Source of the DNA: Pasteurella sp049670895
Lineage (GTDB): Bacteria > Pseudomonadota > Gammaproteobacteria > Enterobacterales > Pasteurellaceae
Assembly (NCBI RefSeq): GCF_049670895.1
Contig: NZ_CP187170.1
DNA: 64,000 nt
Reading direction: 5' to 3' (one strand)
Shown here in pieces: positions 35,139 through 44,061 of this stretch (positions within the stretch are counted from its first letter, which is position 1; each line of letters starts with the position of its first letter). The translations under genes were made by a program, and so were the position numbers. The notes beneath the pieces are model-generated. The model did no database searches. It was not told the DNA's origin and saw nothing but the letters and a program-made list of their open reading frames with translations.

Positions 35139-37970
35139 TTAGCCTTTCGCTAAAACAGTTTTCAAAAATCTCGCTGTGTGTGAACCCGCCACCTCAGCCA
35201 CTTGCTCAGGTGTACCAGTGGCAATAATTTGTCCACCGCCACTGCCGCCTTCGGGTCCTAAATCAATAATCCAATCTGCGGTTTTAATCACATCTAAATT
35301 ATGTTCAATCACCACAATGGTGTTGCCTTGATCCCGTAGGCGATGCAACACCGTTAACAATTGTTTAATATCGGCAAAATGTAACCCCGTTGTGGGTTCA
35401 TCTAAGACATACAAGGTTTTGCCCGTATCCCGTTTGGATAATTCGGTCGCCAATTTCACCCGTTGGGCTTCCCCACCCGATAAAGTGGTGGAAGATTGCC
35501 CTAACCGAATATAAGACAGCCCGACATCCATCAGTGTTTGCAATTTTCGTGCGATCTGTGGAATGGCATCAAAAAATTCACGGGCTTCTTCTACTGTCAT
35601 TTCTAGTACTTGGTGAATGGTTTTGCCTTTATAACGAATCTCTAAGGTTTCACGGTTATAACGCTTCCCTTTGCATTGCTCGCATGGAACATACACATCG
35701 GGCAAAAAGTGCATTTCCACTTTAATCACCCCGTCACCTTGGCAGGCTTCACAGCGTCCGCCTCGCACATTAAAACTAAAACGCCCGGGATTATAGCCTC
35801 TGGCTCTGGCTTCTGGCACGCCAGAAAATAGCTCACGAATAGGGGTAAATAACCCTGTGTAAGTGGCAGGGTTGGAACGTGGCGTGCGACCAATTGGGCT
35901 TTGATCAATATCGATCACCTTATCAAAAAATTCTAACCCTGAAATAGATTGATAAGGGGCGTGCTGGGTATTTTCAGCACGATTCAACGCATTTTGTGCC
36001 AGTGGGAAAAGGGTGTCATTAATCAGTGTGGATTTGCCCGAGCCAGACACGCCCGTCACACAAGTAAACAAGCCCACTGGAATGTCTAAATTAACGGATT
36101 TAAGATTATTGCCCGTGGCACCCATTAGCCTGAGCATTTTGTCTTTATTAAGTGCGGTACGTTTTGCAGGAATTTCAATTTTTTCCACGCCCGATAAAAA
36201 CTTGCCCGTAATGGAATTTTCATTTGCCATAATGGCATCGGCATTGCCTTCAGCCACTACTTGCCCACCGTGTACGCCTGCACCTGGTCCAATATCAATA
36301 ATATGGTCAGCCGCTCGAATGGCATCTTCATCATGTTCCACCACAATCACCGTATTGCCTAAATTTCGCAAGTGCACAAGGGTATTGAGCAAACGTTCAT
36401 TATCACGTTGGTGTAAGCCGATAGAAGGCTCATCAAGCACATACATCACGCCCACTAAGCCCGCTCCAATTTGACTGGCAAGGCGAATACGTTGGGCTTC
36501 CCCACCAGACAAGGTTTCAGCAGAACGAGAAAGGGAAAGATAATCTAAGCCCACATTCACCAAAAACTGCAAACGTTCTTTAATTTCTTTTAAAATTTTA
36601 TCGGCAATTTGTGCCCGCTGTCCCGACAATGTCAATTCATTAAAAAAAGTTAAGGTTTCACCAATACTTTTTTCTGCCACTTCAGGCAAATTGGTGCTGC
36701 CAATAAACACATTACGTGCCTCTGGGCGTAAACGAGAACCGCCACAAGCCTGACAAGGGCAAGTGCTGATGTTTTTCGCTAACTCTTCACGCACCGACAT
36801 AGACTCCGTTTCTTTATAACGGCGAGCCATATTATTCAAAATGCCCTCAAAAGTATGATGGCGAACCACGCTGTCACCCCGATCATTAATATATTGAAAT
36901 TCAATTTCCTCTTTCCCTGAACCATTTAAAATCACGTTTTGGATTTTTTTTGGCAAGGCTTCAAAAGGGGATTCAATATCAAACTCATAATGTTTCGCAA
37001 GAGAAGTGAGCATTTGATAGTAATAAAAATTACGCCGATCCCAGCCTTTTATCGCCCCACTTGCAAGGGAAATACTGGGATTTTGTACCACACGTTTTTC
37101 ATCAAAATATTGTTGCACCCCTAACCCATCACAGGTGGGGCAGGCTCCCGCAGGGTTATTAAAGGAAAATAAACGGGGCTCCAATTCAGGCACCGAATAC
37201 CCACAATGTGGACAAGCAAAATTCGCCGAAAACAGCAATTCTTCTGCTTTCGGATCGTCCATAGACGCCACCACCGCCGTGCCACCAGAAAGTTCTAAGG
37301 CTGTTTCAAAGGATTCAGCCAAACGGGTGGCTAAATCAGACCGCACTTTAAAACGATCCACCACCACTTCAATGGTGTGTTTCTTTTGCAATTCCAGTTT
37401 GGTAGCATCCGATAAATCGCAAATTTCACCGTCAATTCTGGCTCGAATATAGCCTTGTGCCGCAATCTGCTCTAATAATTTAATATGCTCCCCTTTTCGC
37501 TCTTTCACCACGGGGGCGAGTAACATCATTTTACTTTCTTCAGGTAAGCTCAACACTTTATCCACCATCTGACTAATGGTTTGTGCCGCAAGAGGCACAT
37601 GATGATGTGGACAGCGAGGTTCGCCCACTCGAGCAAAAAGAAGACGTAAATAATCGTGAATTTCGGTGACGGTTCCCACAGTGGATCGTGGGTTATGGGA
37701 AGTGGATTTCTGTTCAATGGAAATAGCAGGGGATAAGCCTTCAATGTGATCCACATCAGGCTTTTCCATTAAAGATAAAAATTGGCGTGCATAAGCTGAA
37801 AGGGATTCTACATACCGACGTTGACCTTCCGCATAAAGGGTATCAAAAGCAAGGGAGGATTTGCCTGAGCCCGACAACCCTGTAATCACAATTAATTTAT
37901 CCCGTGGAATCGTCAAATTAATATTTTTTAAATTATGGGTTCTCGCCCCACGCACTTCAATCTTATCCAT
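35139..37970 (-). CDS. uvrA: Excinuclease ABC subunit A
   Basis: DNA-damage sensor of nucleotide excision repair, 943 residues from the ATG at 37970 (MDKIEVRGARTHNLKN); an in-frame start at 38039 would run over the LexA box and was rejected. Two ABC ATPase modules (Walker A GLSGSGKSS and GVSGSGKST; signatures LSGGEAQR twice) and zinc modules (CPHCGY, CPTCDG, CEACQG, CEQCKG). Divergent from ssb, the standard layout, with a shared LexA site. Confidence 0.97.
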   Translation of the reverse strand: MDKIEVRGARTHNLKNINLTIPRDKLIVITGLSGSGKSSLAFDTLYAEGQRRYVESLSAYARQFLSLMEKPDVDHIEGLSPAISIEQKSTSHNPRSTVGTVTEIHDYLRLLFARVGEPRCPHHHVPLAAQTISQMVDKVLSLPEESKMMLLAPVVKERKGEHIKLLEQIAAQGYIRARIDGEICDLSDATKLELQKKHTIEVVVDRFKVRSDLATRLAESFETALELSGGTAVVASMDDPKAEELLFSANFACPHCGYSVPELEPRLFSFNNPAGACPTCDGLGVQQYFDEKRVVQNPSISLASGAIKGWDRRNFYYYQMLTSLAKHYEFDIESPFEALPKKIQNVILNGSGKEEIEFQYINDRGDSVVRHHTFEGILNNMARRYKETESMSVREELAKNISTCPCQACGGSRLRPEARNVFIGSTNLPEVAEKSIGETLTFFNELTLSGQRAQIADKILKEIKERLQFLVNVGLDYLSLSRSAETLSGGEAQRIRLASQIGAGLVGVMYVLDEPSIGLHQRDNERLLNTLVHLRNLGNTVIVVEHDEDAIRAADHIIDIGPGAGVHGGQVVAEGNADAIMANENSITGKFLSGVEKIEIPAKRTALNKDKMLRLMGATGNNLKSVNLDIPVGLFTCVTGVSGSGKSTLINDTLFPLAQNALNRAENTQHAPYQSISGLEFFDKVIDIDQSPIGRTPRSNPATYTGLFTPIRELFSGVPEARARGYNPGRFSFNVRGGRCEACQGDGVIKVEMHFLPDVYVPCEQCKGKRYNRETLEIRYKGKTIHQVLEMTVEEAREFFDAIPQIARKLQTLMDVGLSYIRLGQSSTTLSGGEAQRVKLATELSKRDTGKTLYVLDEPTTGLHFADIKQLLTVLHRLRDQGNTIVVIEHNLDVIKTADWIIDLGPEGGSGGGQIIATGTPEQVAEVAGSHTARFLKTVLAKG

Positions 37971-38031
37971 AACCCTAAACATCACCCTAACTATTTCAAA
38001 ATTGCGATCATTATCGCACATTCTCAAATAA

Positions 38032-38047
38032 CTGTGCAAATATCCAG
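38032..38047. promoter_or_regulatory. LexA box between uvrA and ssb
   Basis: CTG, ten bases, CAG (CTGTGCAAATATCCAG); 62 bases upstream of uvrA and 90 of ssb, so it can control both, as in E. coli. Confidence 0.7.
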
Positions 38048-38136
38048 TTAACGCACGTTTTTAACATAGATTTTTTTTCTATTTTCAGGCAAAATAACAA
38101 GAATTTTTATCCCATCTAAAAGCGAAAGAGGATTAT

Positions 38137-38637
38137 ATGGCTGGAGTAAATAAAGTAATTATCGTCGGAAATTTAGGAAATGATCCTGAAATCCGCACCA
38201 TGCCAAATGGCGAAGCCGTGGCAAATATCAGTGTTGCAACCAGTGAAAGCTGGATCGACAAAAACACCAACGAACGCCGTGAAGTGACAGAATGGCACCG
38301 CATCGTATTTTATCGTCGCCAAGCAGAAATTTGCGGTGAATATCTTCGTAAAGGGTCTAAAGTGTATGTGGAAGGCCGTTTAAAAACACGTAAATGGCAA
38401 GATCAAAATGGTCAAGATCGCTACAGTACAGAAATCCAAGGTGATATCTTACAAATGCTAGACAGCCGTAACGAACGTCAACAAGCAGGTGGCTATGCAC
38501 CTCAAGCCCCAGCCCCACAATACAATGCCCCAGCAAATAACTACGGCACACAACCTTCACGCCCAGCAGCAAAACCTGCTCCACAAAACGAACCACCAGT
38601 GGATATGGGCTTTGAGGAAGACAATATTCCGTTTTAA
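38137..38637 (+). CDS. ssb: Single-stranded DNA-binding protein
   Basis: 166 residues: OB-fold at about 1-110 (MAGVNKVIIVGNLGNDPE), a Gln/Pro/Ala-rich linker, and the acidic C-terminal peptide ending DNIPF that recruits repair proteins. Essential replication and repair protein. Confidence 0.97.
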   Translation: MAGVNKVIIVGNLGNDPEIRTMPNGEAVANISVATSESWIDKNTNERREVTEWHRIVFYRRQAEICGEYLRKGSKVYVEGRLKTRKWQDQNGQDRYSTEIQGDILQMLDSRNERQQAGGYAPQAPAPQYNAPANNYGTQPSRPAAKPAPQNEPPVDMGFEEDNIPF

Positions 38638-38675
38638 ATTTACATATCATTTAAATATGTGAATCTTAATGCTCA

Positions 38676-38710
38676 AGAGAACCCTTTATTTGAAGGGTTC
38701 TCTTTTTTTC
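38676..38710 (+). terminator. Terminator after ssb
   Basis: 11-bp stem AGAGAACCCTT/AAGGGTTCTCT with a 6-base loop and a T-run. Marks the left end of the accessory island. Confidence 0.85.
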
Positions 38711-39012
38711 ACATTGAAAATTTCCAGCGTAGGTGTAATGGACAAAAACCACCTATTTTACCCCGACCGAATATGATGATTATGATACAATATTTTTGGT
38801 CATACTTTTTGCGAATTGGTCTTGATGGATACCTTATCGGGAAAAGGAAGGGATCGTCTTGCTATGAACTAATTTCGGGGAAAAAGCTATATTATTTAAT
38901 CTATTTGTGATGCTCTGCACGGATTACTCAGGGATTCTTTGAATACCCACCAATCCTATACTCCTATATACAAACATAGTTTATCTAAAGCAAGTGCGGT
39001 TATTTTTTACCA
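38711..39012. other. Gene-free stretch at the island boundary
   Basis: About 300 bases with no supported gene. One Hin uptake signal at 38992-39000. A plus-strand frame (38659-38910) starts in the terminator and shows no recognisable protein. No tRNA, direct repeat or integrase was seen at this edge. Confidence 0.5.
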
Positions 39013-39104
39013 TTCATTAATACTTATAGGATAATGGGTTATGATCATTAAATAGTCTTCACCCATCCCACTTGAACCACCGACCCTATAGGGTAAATTT
39101 TCAT
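39013..39104 (-). pseudogene. 5' fragment of a DUF4176-like gene
   Basis: Near-identical to the start of the gene at 41443-41741. ATG at 39104 begins MKIYPIGSVVQV, then a one-base loss shifts frame so the remainder (MGEDYLMIITHYP) is in another frame. The 3' two thirds are missing; homology stops at 39013. Confidence 0.6.
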
Positions 39105-39117
39105 TGTAAATCTCCTA

Positions 39118-39618
39118 TTATTTATAAAACAAAGTAAAATAGACAGATAATATTGCAAAAAACAATATTCCAAAATGAAATAAAAAAACAAGCAAGCATT
39201 CTCTAAACTTATTTCTTTCCTTCTCAAACTCCTTAAAATATTTCAAATATCCACTTTTATTCCAAGAGATAAGGCGTTCATTTATAAAACATGATAAAAA
39301 AAAGATTGAGGCTAATGTAAAATAAAAAACAAAGCTACCACTAAAATCAATATTAAAAAAATAAATAAAATAAAAAGCAATAATAGATAAAAAAATATCC
39401 ATTGAAGTTAACATAAAATAGTAAGCATATAAAATATTAGTCCCAACAATTTCATTCTGAGATATTTTATCCACCTCACTTTTTACTTTTTTTCTATTTT
39501 TACGGTACCAAGGGATTTTAAATAAAAAATAATAAATCGGTTTATCAATAAACTTTCTAACAAAATCACCTAAGACATGCCAAGTAGAAAAAAATAGATA
39601 GTTCCAAAATTTCTTCAT
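39118..39618 (-). CDS. 4-TM immunity-like membrane protein, family A, copy 1
   Basis: 166 residues with about four hydrophobic segments and the family signature ...INERLISWNKSGYLKYFKEFEK. It is a near-copy of the protein at 41755 (a handful of changes) and a more distant paralogue of those at 42899 and 44640, the last of which directly follows an intact vgrG with a glycine-zipper tip. Inferred role: inner-membrane immunity protein against that effector class. Preceded by a displaced effector tail ending in EYFE immediately before its start. Confidence 0.65.
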   Translation of the reverse strand: MKKFWNYLFFSTWHVLGDFVRKFIDKPIYYFLFKIPWYRKNRKKVKSEVDKISQNEIVGTNILYAYYFMLTSMDIFLSIIAFYFIYFFNIDFSGSFVFYFTLASIFFLSCFINERLISWNKSGYLKYFKEFEKERNKFRECLLVFLFHFGILFFAILSVYFTLFYK

Positions 39619-39621
39619 AGT

Positions 39622-40225
39622 TACTCAAAATATTCAATTACATTTTTAACCGCAGACTCTAACGCTTCTTCGCCCAACCAAGCACCTAAAAAGGTACCGA
39701 CGTTGACCCCACCAACAACTCATAATACCTTTACCTATCACATTGATAAAATCATGACGGATTTTGCCGTTTTTTACTCCGCTTTTAATTTCACTTGGGT
39801 TGATTGGTTGCCTAGAACTGAACTTGCCTCAGTTTCCACAACTGTTTTATTGCGATTACCTGATATAGCAATACTTTGATTTTCAAACACCGTTTCAGAA
39901 TGAGATAAGGCTACATTGGTATTTCTATCATTCAACACCATCGTATTCATATCCCGCTGTGCATGTAAATCCAGCTTCTGACCATTCAGTGCATCGTCCA
40001 TCATTAGCCCGTTATAGCCACCTCCCTTATATGTCTGCGACATTAGGTTCATCGGTGTCTTCGCACTCAGCAACGCACCCAGCGGCAGATTATTCGTATG
40101 ATACGTCCGTCCCGTCACGATAGGTTGGTCAGGCTCTCCATCCAAAATCTCCTGCTCACCTCGCAGGATGGCTATCATCTAGCTTTCCTCCCCAATGTTA
40201 TGTTACCCGTATTAGGCGAAAATGC
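39622..40225 (-). pseudogene. Decayed vgrG fragment joined to an effector tail
   Basis: The part from 40225 to 39774 matches VgrG residues about 475-624 with a small internal deletion and ends at a nonsense codon (CAA to TAA, right after KLKAE). After a short bridge, the reading SVxIxSM breaks and joins an effector C-tail (VNVGTFLGAWLGEEALES...EYFE) that ends just before the immunity gene at 39618. So this is the relic of an evolved vgrG whose tip and immunity were retained. Confidence 0.7.
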
Positions 40226-40273
40226 CCTAACATACATCCTGAAATACTACCTAAATTTTTATAGGTTAAAAGT

Positions 40274-40642
40274 TTAATTATTAATTATAATCTCCCAACT
40301 AGTGCTATCAAACAAATTGATTTTACAAAAAAAATCAACAAAATTATCAGAGTTAATTCTTTCATAAGAATTAATTCCTAAAGATGCTACAGCTAAAAAT
40401 GTATTAATATCATCTAATGAATATGCTAATTTTTTTAGATCATTCCATGAAATAAAATAACCATTATCTAGAGATAATACTCTCTCCTCAAATGAAGGCA
40501 TATCTAAATTATTAGGGGCAATACCCACTCCATTAAATTCATAAATATACCAATCCCAATTATTATCTGGGATTTTTTCCAACAGCTCTTTAAGCTCATA
40601 TTTATGATCGTTATTCCACATATATCCTTGTATTTTTTTCAT
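40274..40642 (-). CDS. Probable immunity protein of the Ntox24-like toxin
   Basis: 122-residue soluble, acidic protein, no signal or membrane segment. Overlaps the toxin gene by four bases (ATGA), the usual toxin-immunity coupling. No family recognised; immunity role is inferred from position alone. Low-GC codon use compared with the core genome. Confidence 0.55.
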   Translation of the reverse strand: MKKIQGYMWNNDHKYELKELLEKIPDNNWDWYIYEFNGVGIAPNNLDMPSFEERVLSLDNGYFISWNDLKKLAYSLDDINTFLAVASLGINSYERINSDNFVDFFCKINLFDSTSWEIIINN

Positions 40643-41067
40643 TCTGGCATCTCCAATGAGATTTCATTATCTCGTTTCAATGTTCCACCTGTAGAATTTG
40701 GAACATAGTCATGTTGATGAGGTCTATTATGTTCTGCTGGTCTTCCATGATCCGTAAAATCGATGTCCCTTTTAGGTACTAACTTTCCATGACTGTCATA
40801 TCCCCACTCTCTCGCTTGCGTATATTCACCATTTCTCCCCTTTTTGGTTCCTAATTGAGTATGTGGCACATTTTCATCTGGAATATTATTGCCGTGCTTA
40901 TCTCTAAGTAATGTTCTATTAGGTCTATAAGAACCAAATTTTGATGTATCAACACCTGCATTAATTTTTCCTGTAGGTTTCACTCTCCTTCTAGTCGCTG
41001 CCGCAAGTAAAACTCCACTACCCACAGCTAATGCTGCATCTAACCAATCACTATCTTCGTTTTCCAC
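40639..41067 (-). CDS. Polymorphic-toxin C-terminal module, Ntox24-like
   Basis: 142 residues beginning at a GTG. The C-terminal 90 residues (TKKGRNGEYTQAREWG, DFTDHGRPxEHNRPHQHxxVPNxTGGT) resemble the polymorphic toxin type 24 domain, a predicted RNase-type toxin with His/Arg active residues; this family call is from memory. The frame continues upstream (GGSTSVATAVENED) into a vgrG remnant but is cut off by an in-frame TGA at 41095-41097. So it was probably the tip of an evolved VgrG and is now orphaned. Whether the GTG start is used is unknown. Confidence 0.5.
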   Translation of the reverse strand: MENEDSDWLDAALAVGSGVLLAAATRRRVKPTGKINAGVDTSKFGSYRPNRTLLRDKHGNNIPDENVPHTQLGTKKGRNGEYTQAREWGYDSHGKLVPKRDIDFTDHGRPAEHNRPHQHDYVPNSTGGTLKRDNEISLEMPE

Positions 41068-41327
41068 TGCAGTTGCTACAGAAGTAGAACCGCCTCATCC
41101 CGTTACAGACGCATTATTTAAATTAACTTTCTTACCATTAATCTTAACGGTTCCTGAACCATTAATAATCAACTGGCCTTCTTTCGTTAGAACTATACTA
41201 GAGCTACCTGCTACTAAAGATAAAGATTTTCCCATTGATGAAATTGTGACGGATTTTGCCGTTTTTTACTCCGCTTTTAATTTCACTTGGGTTGATTGGT
41301 TGCCTAAAATTGAACTTATTTTATTCA
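41068..41327 (-). pseudogene. vgrG needle-tip remnant with two in-frame stops
   Basis: Matches VgrG residues about 608-680 (NQSTQVKLKAE, SLSLVAGSSSIVLTKEGQLI, SLNNA). Broken by TAA at 41266-41268 (same nonsense as the copy at 39774) and TGA at 41095-41097. It leads in frame into the Ntox24-like module. Confidence 0.75.
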
Positions 41328-41364
41328 AAATCAGAACATTTTTAAGCTTATTACCAATATAAAA

Positions 41365-41422
41365 CAAGTGGCTGTTTTTTAATGAAGATATTGCAAATCT
41401 CTTCTTAAACGTAACCACTTGT
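41365..41422 (-). terminator. Degenerate ACAAG-hairpin after the DUF4176-like gene
   Basis: ACAAGTGGCTG... near 41365 pairs imperfectly with ...GTAACCACTTGT near 41411; same position and design as the perfect hairpin at 44241. Confidence 0.5.
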
Positions 41423-41442
41423 AAAAATGTTCATTTTTCTAA

Positions 41443-41741
41443 TTATTCATTAATACTTAACTTTCGATAAGGTATCTTACTCAAATTTTTAGTATATTGT
41501 TCTATTAACTTTTCTTCTAATGGATTAACATAGCCAATAAAGAAAACCTGTCTTATGTCCTCATGATTGAACAGATAAGGATCATCATTCATATCAACTC
41601 CAAACGGATAAATACAAGCTGAATAATCATAATATCCCCTCTCGCCTTTTTCATTAATACTTATAGGATAATGGGTTATGATCATTAAATAGTCTTCACT
41701 CATCTCACTTGAACCACCGACCCTATAGGGTAAATATTCAT
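41443..41741 (-). pseudogene. DUF4176-like gene with a frameshift near codon 12
   Basis: ATG at 41741 starts MNIYPIGSVVQV; loss of one base then puts the rest (EDYLMIITHYPISINEKGERGYYDYSAC..., to 41443) in another frame. The 3' part retains F-N-HEDI-x-x-V-F-F-x-GYVNPLEEKL and is 86 residues if translation restarts at ATG 41703. The same frameshift is in the fragment at 39013, so it arose before duplication. Confidence 0.65.
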
Positions 41742-41754
41742 TTTCAATTTCCTA

Positions 41755-42255
41755 TTATTTATAAAACAAAGTAAAATAGACAGATAATATTGCAAAAAAC
41801 AATATTCCAAAATGAAATAAAAAAACAAGCAAGCATTCTCTAAACTTATTTCTTTCCTTCTCAAACTCCTTAAAATATTTCAAATATCCACTTTTATTCC
41901 AAGAGATAAGGCGTTCATTTATAAAACATGATAAAAAAAAGATTGAGGCTAATGTAAAATAAAAAACAAAGCTATCACTAAAATCAATATTAAAAAAATA
42001 AATAAGATAAAAAGCAACAACACCCCAAAACACACCGACTGAAGTTAACATAAAATAGTAAGCATATAAAATATTAGTCCCAACAATTTCATTCTGAGAT
42101 ATTTTATCCACCCCACTTTTTACTTTTTTTCTATTTTTACGGTACCAAGAGATTTTAAATAAAAAATAATAAATCGGTTTATCAATAAACTTTCTAACAA
42201 AATCACCTAAGACATGCCAAGTAGAAAAAAATAGATAGTTCCAAAATTTCTTCAT
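41755..42255 (-). CDS. 4-TM immunity-like membrane protein, family A, copy 2
   Basis: 166 residues, almost identical to the protein at 39118 except in the second hydrophobic segment (VGVFWGVVAFYLIYF versus MDIFLSIIAFYFIYF). Four hydrophobic segments and a charged C-terminal loop (KEFEKERNKF). Follows an effector tail ending EYFE, so it is another tail-immunity cassette. Confidence 0.65.
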   Translation of the reverse strand: MKKFWNYLFFSTWHVLGDFVRKFIDKPIYYFLFKISWYRKNRKKVKSGVDKISQNEIVGTNILYAYYFMLTSVGVFWGVVAFYLIYFFNIDFSDSFVFYFTLASIFFLSCFINERLISWNKSGYLKYFKEFEKERNKFRECLLVFLFHFGILFFAILSVYFTLFYK

Positions 42256-42454
42256 AGTTACTCAAAATATTCAATTACATTTTTAACCGCAGACTCTAAC
42301 GCTTCTTCGCCCAACCAAGCACCTAAAAAGGTACCGACGTTGACCCTACCAACAACTCATAATACCTTTACCTATCACATTGATAAAATCATGACGGATT
42401 TTGCCGTCTTTGCTCCGCTTTTAATTTCACTTGGGTTGATTGCTTGCCTAAAAT
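42256..42454 (-). pseudogene. Effector tail plus vgrG scrap
   Basis: Same tail (VNVGTFLGAWLGEEALES...) as at 39622, joined through the same bridge to a shorter vgrG piece (QSTQVKLKAE) that has lost one base after AEQ. Ends where homology to vgrG stops near 42454. Confidence 0.65.
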
Positions 42455-42511
42455 TGAACTTATTTTACTCAAAATAAATCAGAACATTTTTAAGCTTATT
42501 ACCAATATAAA

Positions 42512-42569
42512 ACAAGTGGTTATTTTTAACGAACATATTGCAAACTTCCTGTTAAAAATAACCGCTTGT
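42512..42569 (-). terminator. ACAAGCGG-type hairpin terminator
   Basis: 19-bp stem ACAAGTGGTTATTTTTAAC (42512-42530) with GTTAAAAATAACCGCTTGT (42551-42569), one G-U pair. Right arm contains the Apl-type uptake core ACCGCTTGT. Lies 20 bases after the DUF4176-like gene at 42590. Confidence 0.7.
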
Positions 42570-42589
42570 TAATATATTCATTTTTTCAA

Positions 42590-42889
42590 CTATTCATTAA
42601 TGCTTAATTTAGGATATTTTATATCTGCCGATTTACGCTGATAGTAAGCTTGTAGTTTTTCCTCTAAGGGATTTATATATCCTTCGAATAACACTTCTGT
42701 TATATCTTCGTGATTAAACACTGAAGGATCATCATCAATTTCAACTCCAATCGGATAAGTACAGGCGGAGTAATGAAAATATCCTTTTACATCATTTATT
42801 ATCGTTAAAGGATAACGACTAATAATCATTAACAAATCTTCTCCAACGCCTACTCTTACTACTGTGCCAATACGGTAAGGTTTAGTCAT
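42590..42889 (-). CDS. DUF4176-like small protein, intact copy
   Basis: 99 residues, soluble. Order of conserved parts: YRIGTVVRVG at the start, LLMIISRYP, GYFHYSACTYPIG, then FNHEDITEVLFEGYINPLEEKL. This pattern matches my memory of DUF4176, a family best known from Gram-positive polymorphic-toxin (ESX/T7SS) loci, where its role is unclear. Nine bases downstream of an immunity-like gene. Same arrangement (immunity then DUF4176-like) recurs at 39-39.6, 41.4-42.3 and 44.3-45.2 kb. Confidence 0.6.
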   Translation of the reverse strand: MTKPYRIGTVVRVGVGEDLLMIISRYPLTIINDVKGYFHYSACTYPIGVEIDDDPSVFNHEDITEVLFEGYINPLEEKLQAYYQRKSADIKYPKLSINE

Positions 42890-42898
42890 AATTCACTT

Positions 42899-43423
42899 CT
42901 AATAAAAATAAAATACGAAAAAAATAAGTAATAAAACAGAGGATAGGTGGAATAAACAGATTATGCAATACCCTTTCCTTTTATTCTTTTTTTTATCAAA
43001 ACTCTTAAAAAAATCAACATAACCATTAGAATGCCAACCGAGTGTTTTTTCATTAATTAAGATTGATAACAATACTGCACCGAAACCGCCGATATAAACA
43101 TTATAAATCTGTTCTAATTCACCAAACCAATTCTCAAGTAAATTTATAATATTAATGTCAAGTAAATTTGATGATAAAATAAAAAAGTTCAAAAAATTAA
43201 TTGTTATAGTGGTTAGCATTATGTTATAGGCAGCAATTGTATAAGAACCAACAGATAAATCGTTAACAGTTAAATTATAATTTTTTTCTATTTTTTCCTT
43301 ATTTCTTTTTGCGTAAGGAATTTTGTATAAGATAAAATCAATAGGCTTTACAAGGAACTTCCCAATATCTTCAATTAATAACCTTGTATAATAAAATAAA
43401 TAATTAAAAAAATAATATGTCAT
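42899..43423 (-). CDS. 4-TM immunity-like membrane protein, family A, copy 3
   Basis: 174 residues. Diverged member of the family A proteins: hydrophobic segments near 60-90, 105-122 and 150-174, with the shared INEKTLGWHSNGYVDFFKSFDKKKNK stretch split by a loop. Starts three bases after the stop of a displaced effector tail (43426). Confidence 0.65.
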   Translation of the reverse strand: MTYYFFNYLFYYTRLLIEDIGKFLVKPIDFILYKIPYAKRNKEKIEKNYNLTVNDLSVGSYTIAAYNIMLTTITINFLNFFILSSNLLDINIINLLENWFGELEQIYNVYIGGFGAVLLSILINEKTLGWHSNGYVDFFKSFDKKKNKRKGYCIICLFHLSSVLLLIFFVFYFY

Positions 43424-43425
43424 AC

Positions 43426-43600
43426 TTACTCCTTACCCCAAAATTTTTCTACACTCCATTCAGATAGAGATTCTCCAGTGTAAGATCCTACTCCTGTACC
43501 AATGGCTGCCCCAACTATGGTACAAACAGGTGCAGTAGGTCCACAAACTGTACCTGCTAAACTTCCTAATTTAGTATAATATTTTGGCTTACTTATCGAT
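43426..43600 (-). pseudogene. Displaced effector tail of the glycine-zipper type
   Basis: Reads KYYTKLGSLAGTV...VGAAIGTGVGSYTGESLSEWSVEKFWGKE then stop. It parallels the C-terminus of the VgrG at 45172 (KPKYYDN..., GGSLGGESLFEWGAEQIL). No vgrG core is attached. Tail-plus-immunity cassette with the gene at 42899. Confidence 0.7.
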
Positions 43601-43635
43601 AAGCAACTCTATTAGTTTATTAATTCTTTTGAAAA

Positions 43636-44061
43636 TTACTCATACATTTTCATAAGATTATCAAAGTTATCGTCTGAATAAATATTTAACTTATTCTTTA
43701 AAACACCCTGTAATTTCTTATCGACTTTTGATTTATCACTATAAAATACAGGTTGAAAATAAAATAAATTATTCAGAATTGATAATACACATATTCCTCT
43801 AATCTTATTCTCTATGGAATTTTCTAAAACCAAAATCAAAAAATCTATAACTTGAGAGGCTTCCACATAATATATTCCTGAATGATTATTTCCAATCATA
43901 TTAATAAGTTCTCTTGAAACTTTTTCAACATTGTCTATATTAATATAGATCAACTCTTTTAAAAGAGAGAGCAATTCATTTCGATCTTGATTTCTCAAAA
44001 TAAAGAATTCAATTTTATTAATTTCATTTAACAATTCTACATTTGATAATTTTCTATTCAT
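43636..44061 (-). CDS. Probable immunity protein, helical, soluble
   Basis: 141 residues, alpha-helical and Leu/Asn-rich, no membrane segment. Overlaps by four bases (ATGA) the upstream toxin-tail frame ending GGMI, typical of toxin-immunity pairs. No family recognised. Confidence 0.55.
   Translation of the reverse strand: MNRKLSNVELLNEINKIEFFILRNQDRNELLSLLKELIYINIDNVEKVSRELINMIGNNHSGIYYVEASQVIDFLILVLENSIENKIRGICVLSILNNLFYFQPVFYSDKSKVDKKLQGVLKNKLNIYSDDNFDNLMKMYE

Larger units (their letters stand above)
1831..37348. repeat. Hin-type DNA uptake signal sequences, dispersed
   Basis: Exact 9-mers AAGTGCGGT or the complement ACCGCACTT begin at 1831, 2115, 5695, 8567, 8850, 11338, 11354, 13459, 13487, 15587, 22119, 23759, 25149, 26780, 29887, 29903, 30144, 34432, 36150 and 37340. 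Many intergenic copies have the T/A-rich flank typical of the extended signal (for example 5680-5703 and 26765-26788). Three inverted pairs (11338/11354, 13459/13487, 29887/29903) form hairpins. These are the uptake signals of the Haemophilus/Pasteurella/Aggregatibacter group. The list was made by eye and may be incomplete. Further copies in the island are at 38992, 52673 and 59559. Confidence 0.9.

Noticed and set aside
38659..38910. Plus-strand 83-codon frame after ssb
   Set aside because: Starts within the terminator hairpin and shows no recognisable domain or ribosome site.
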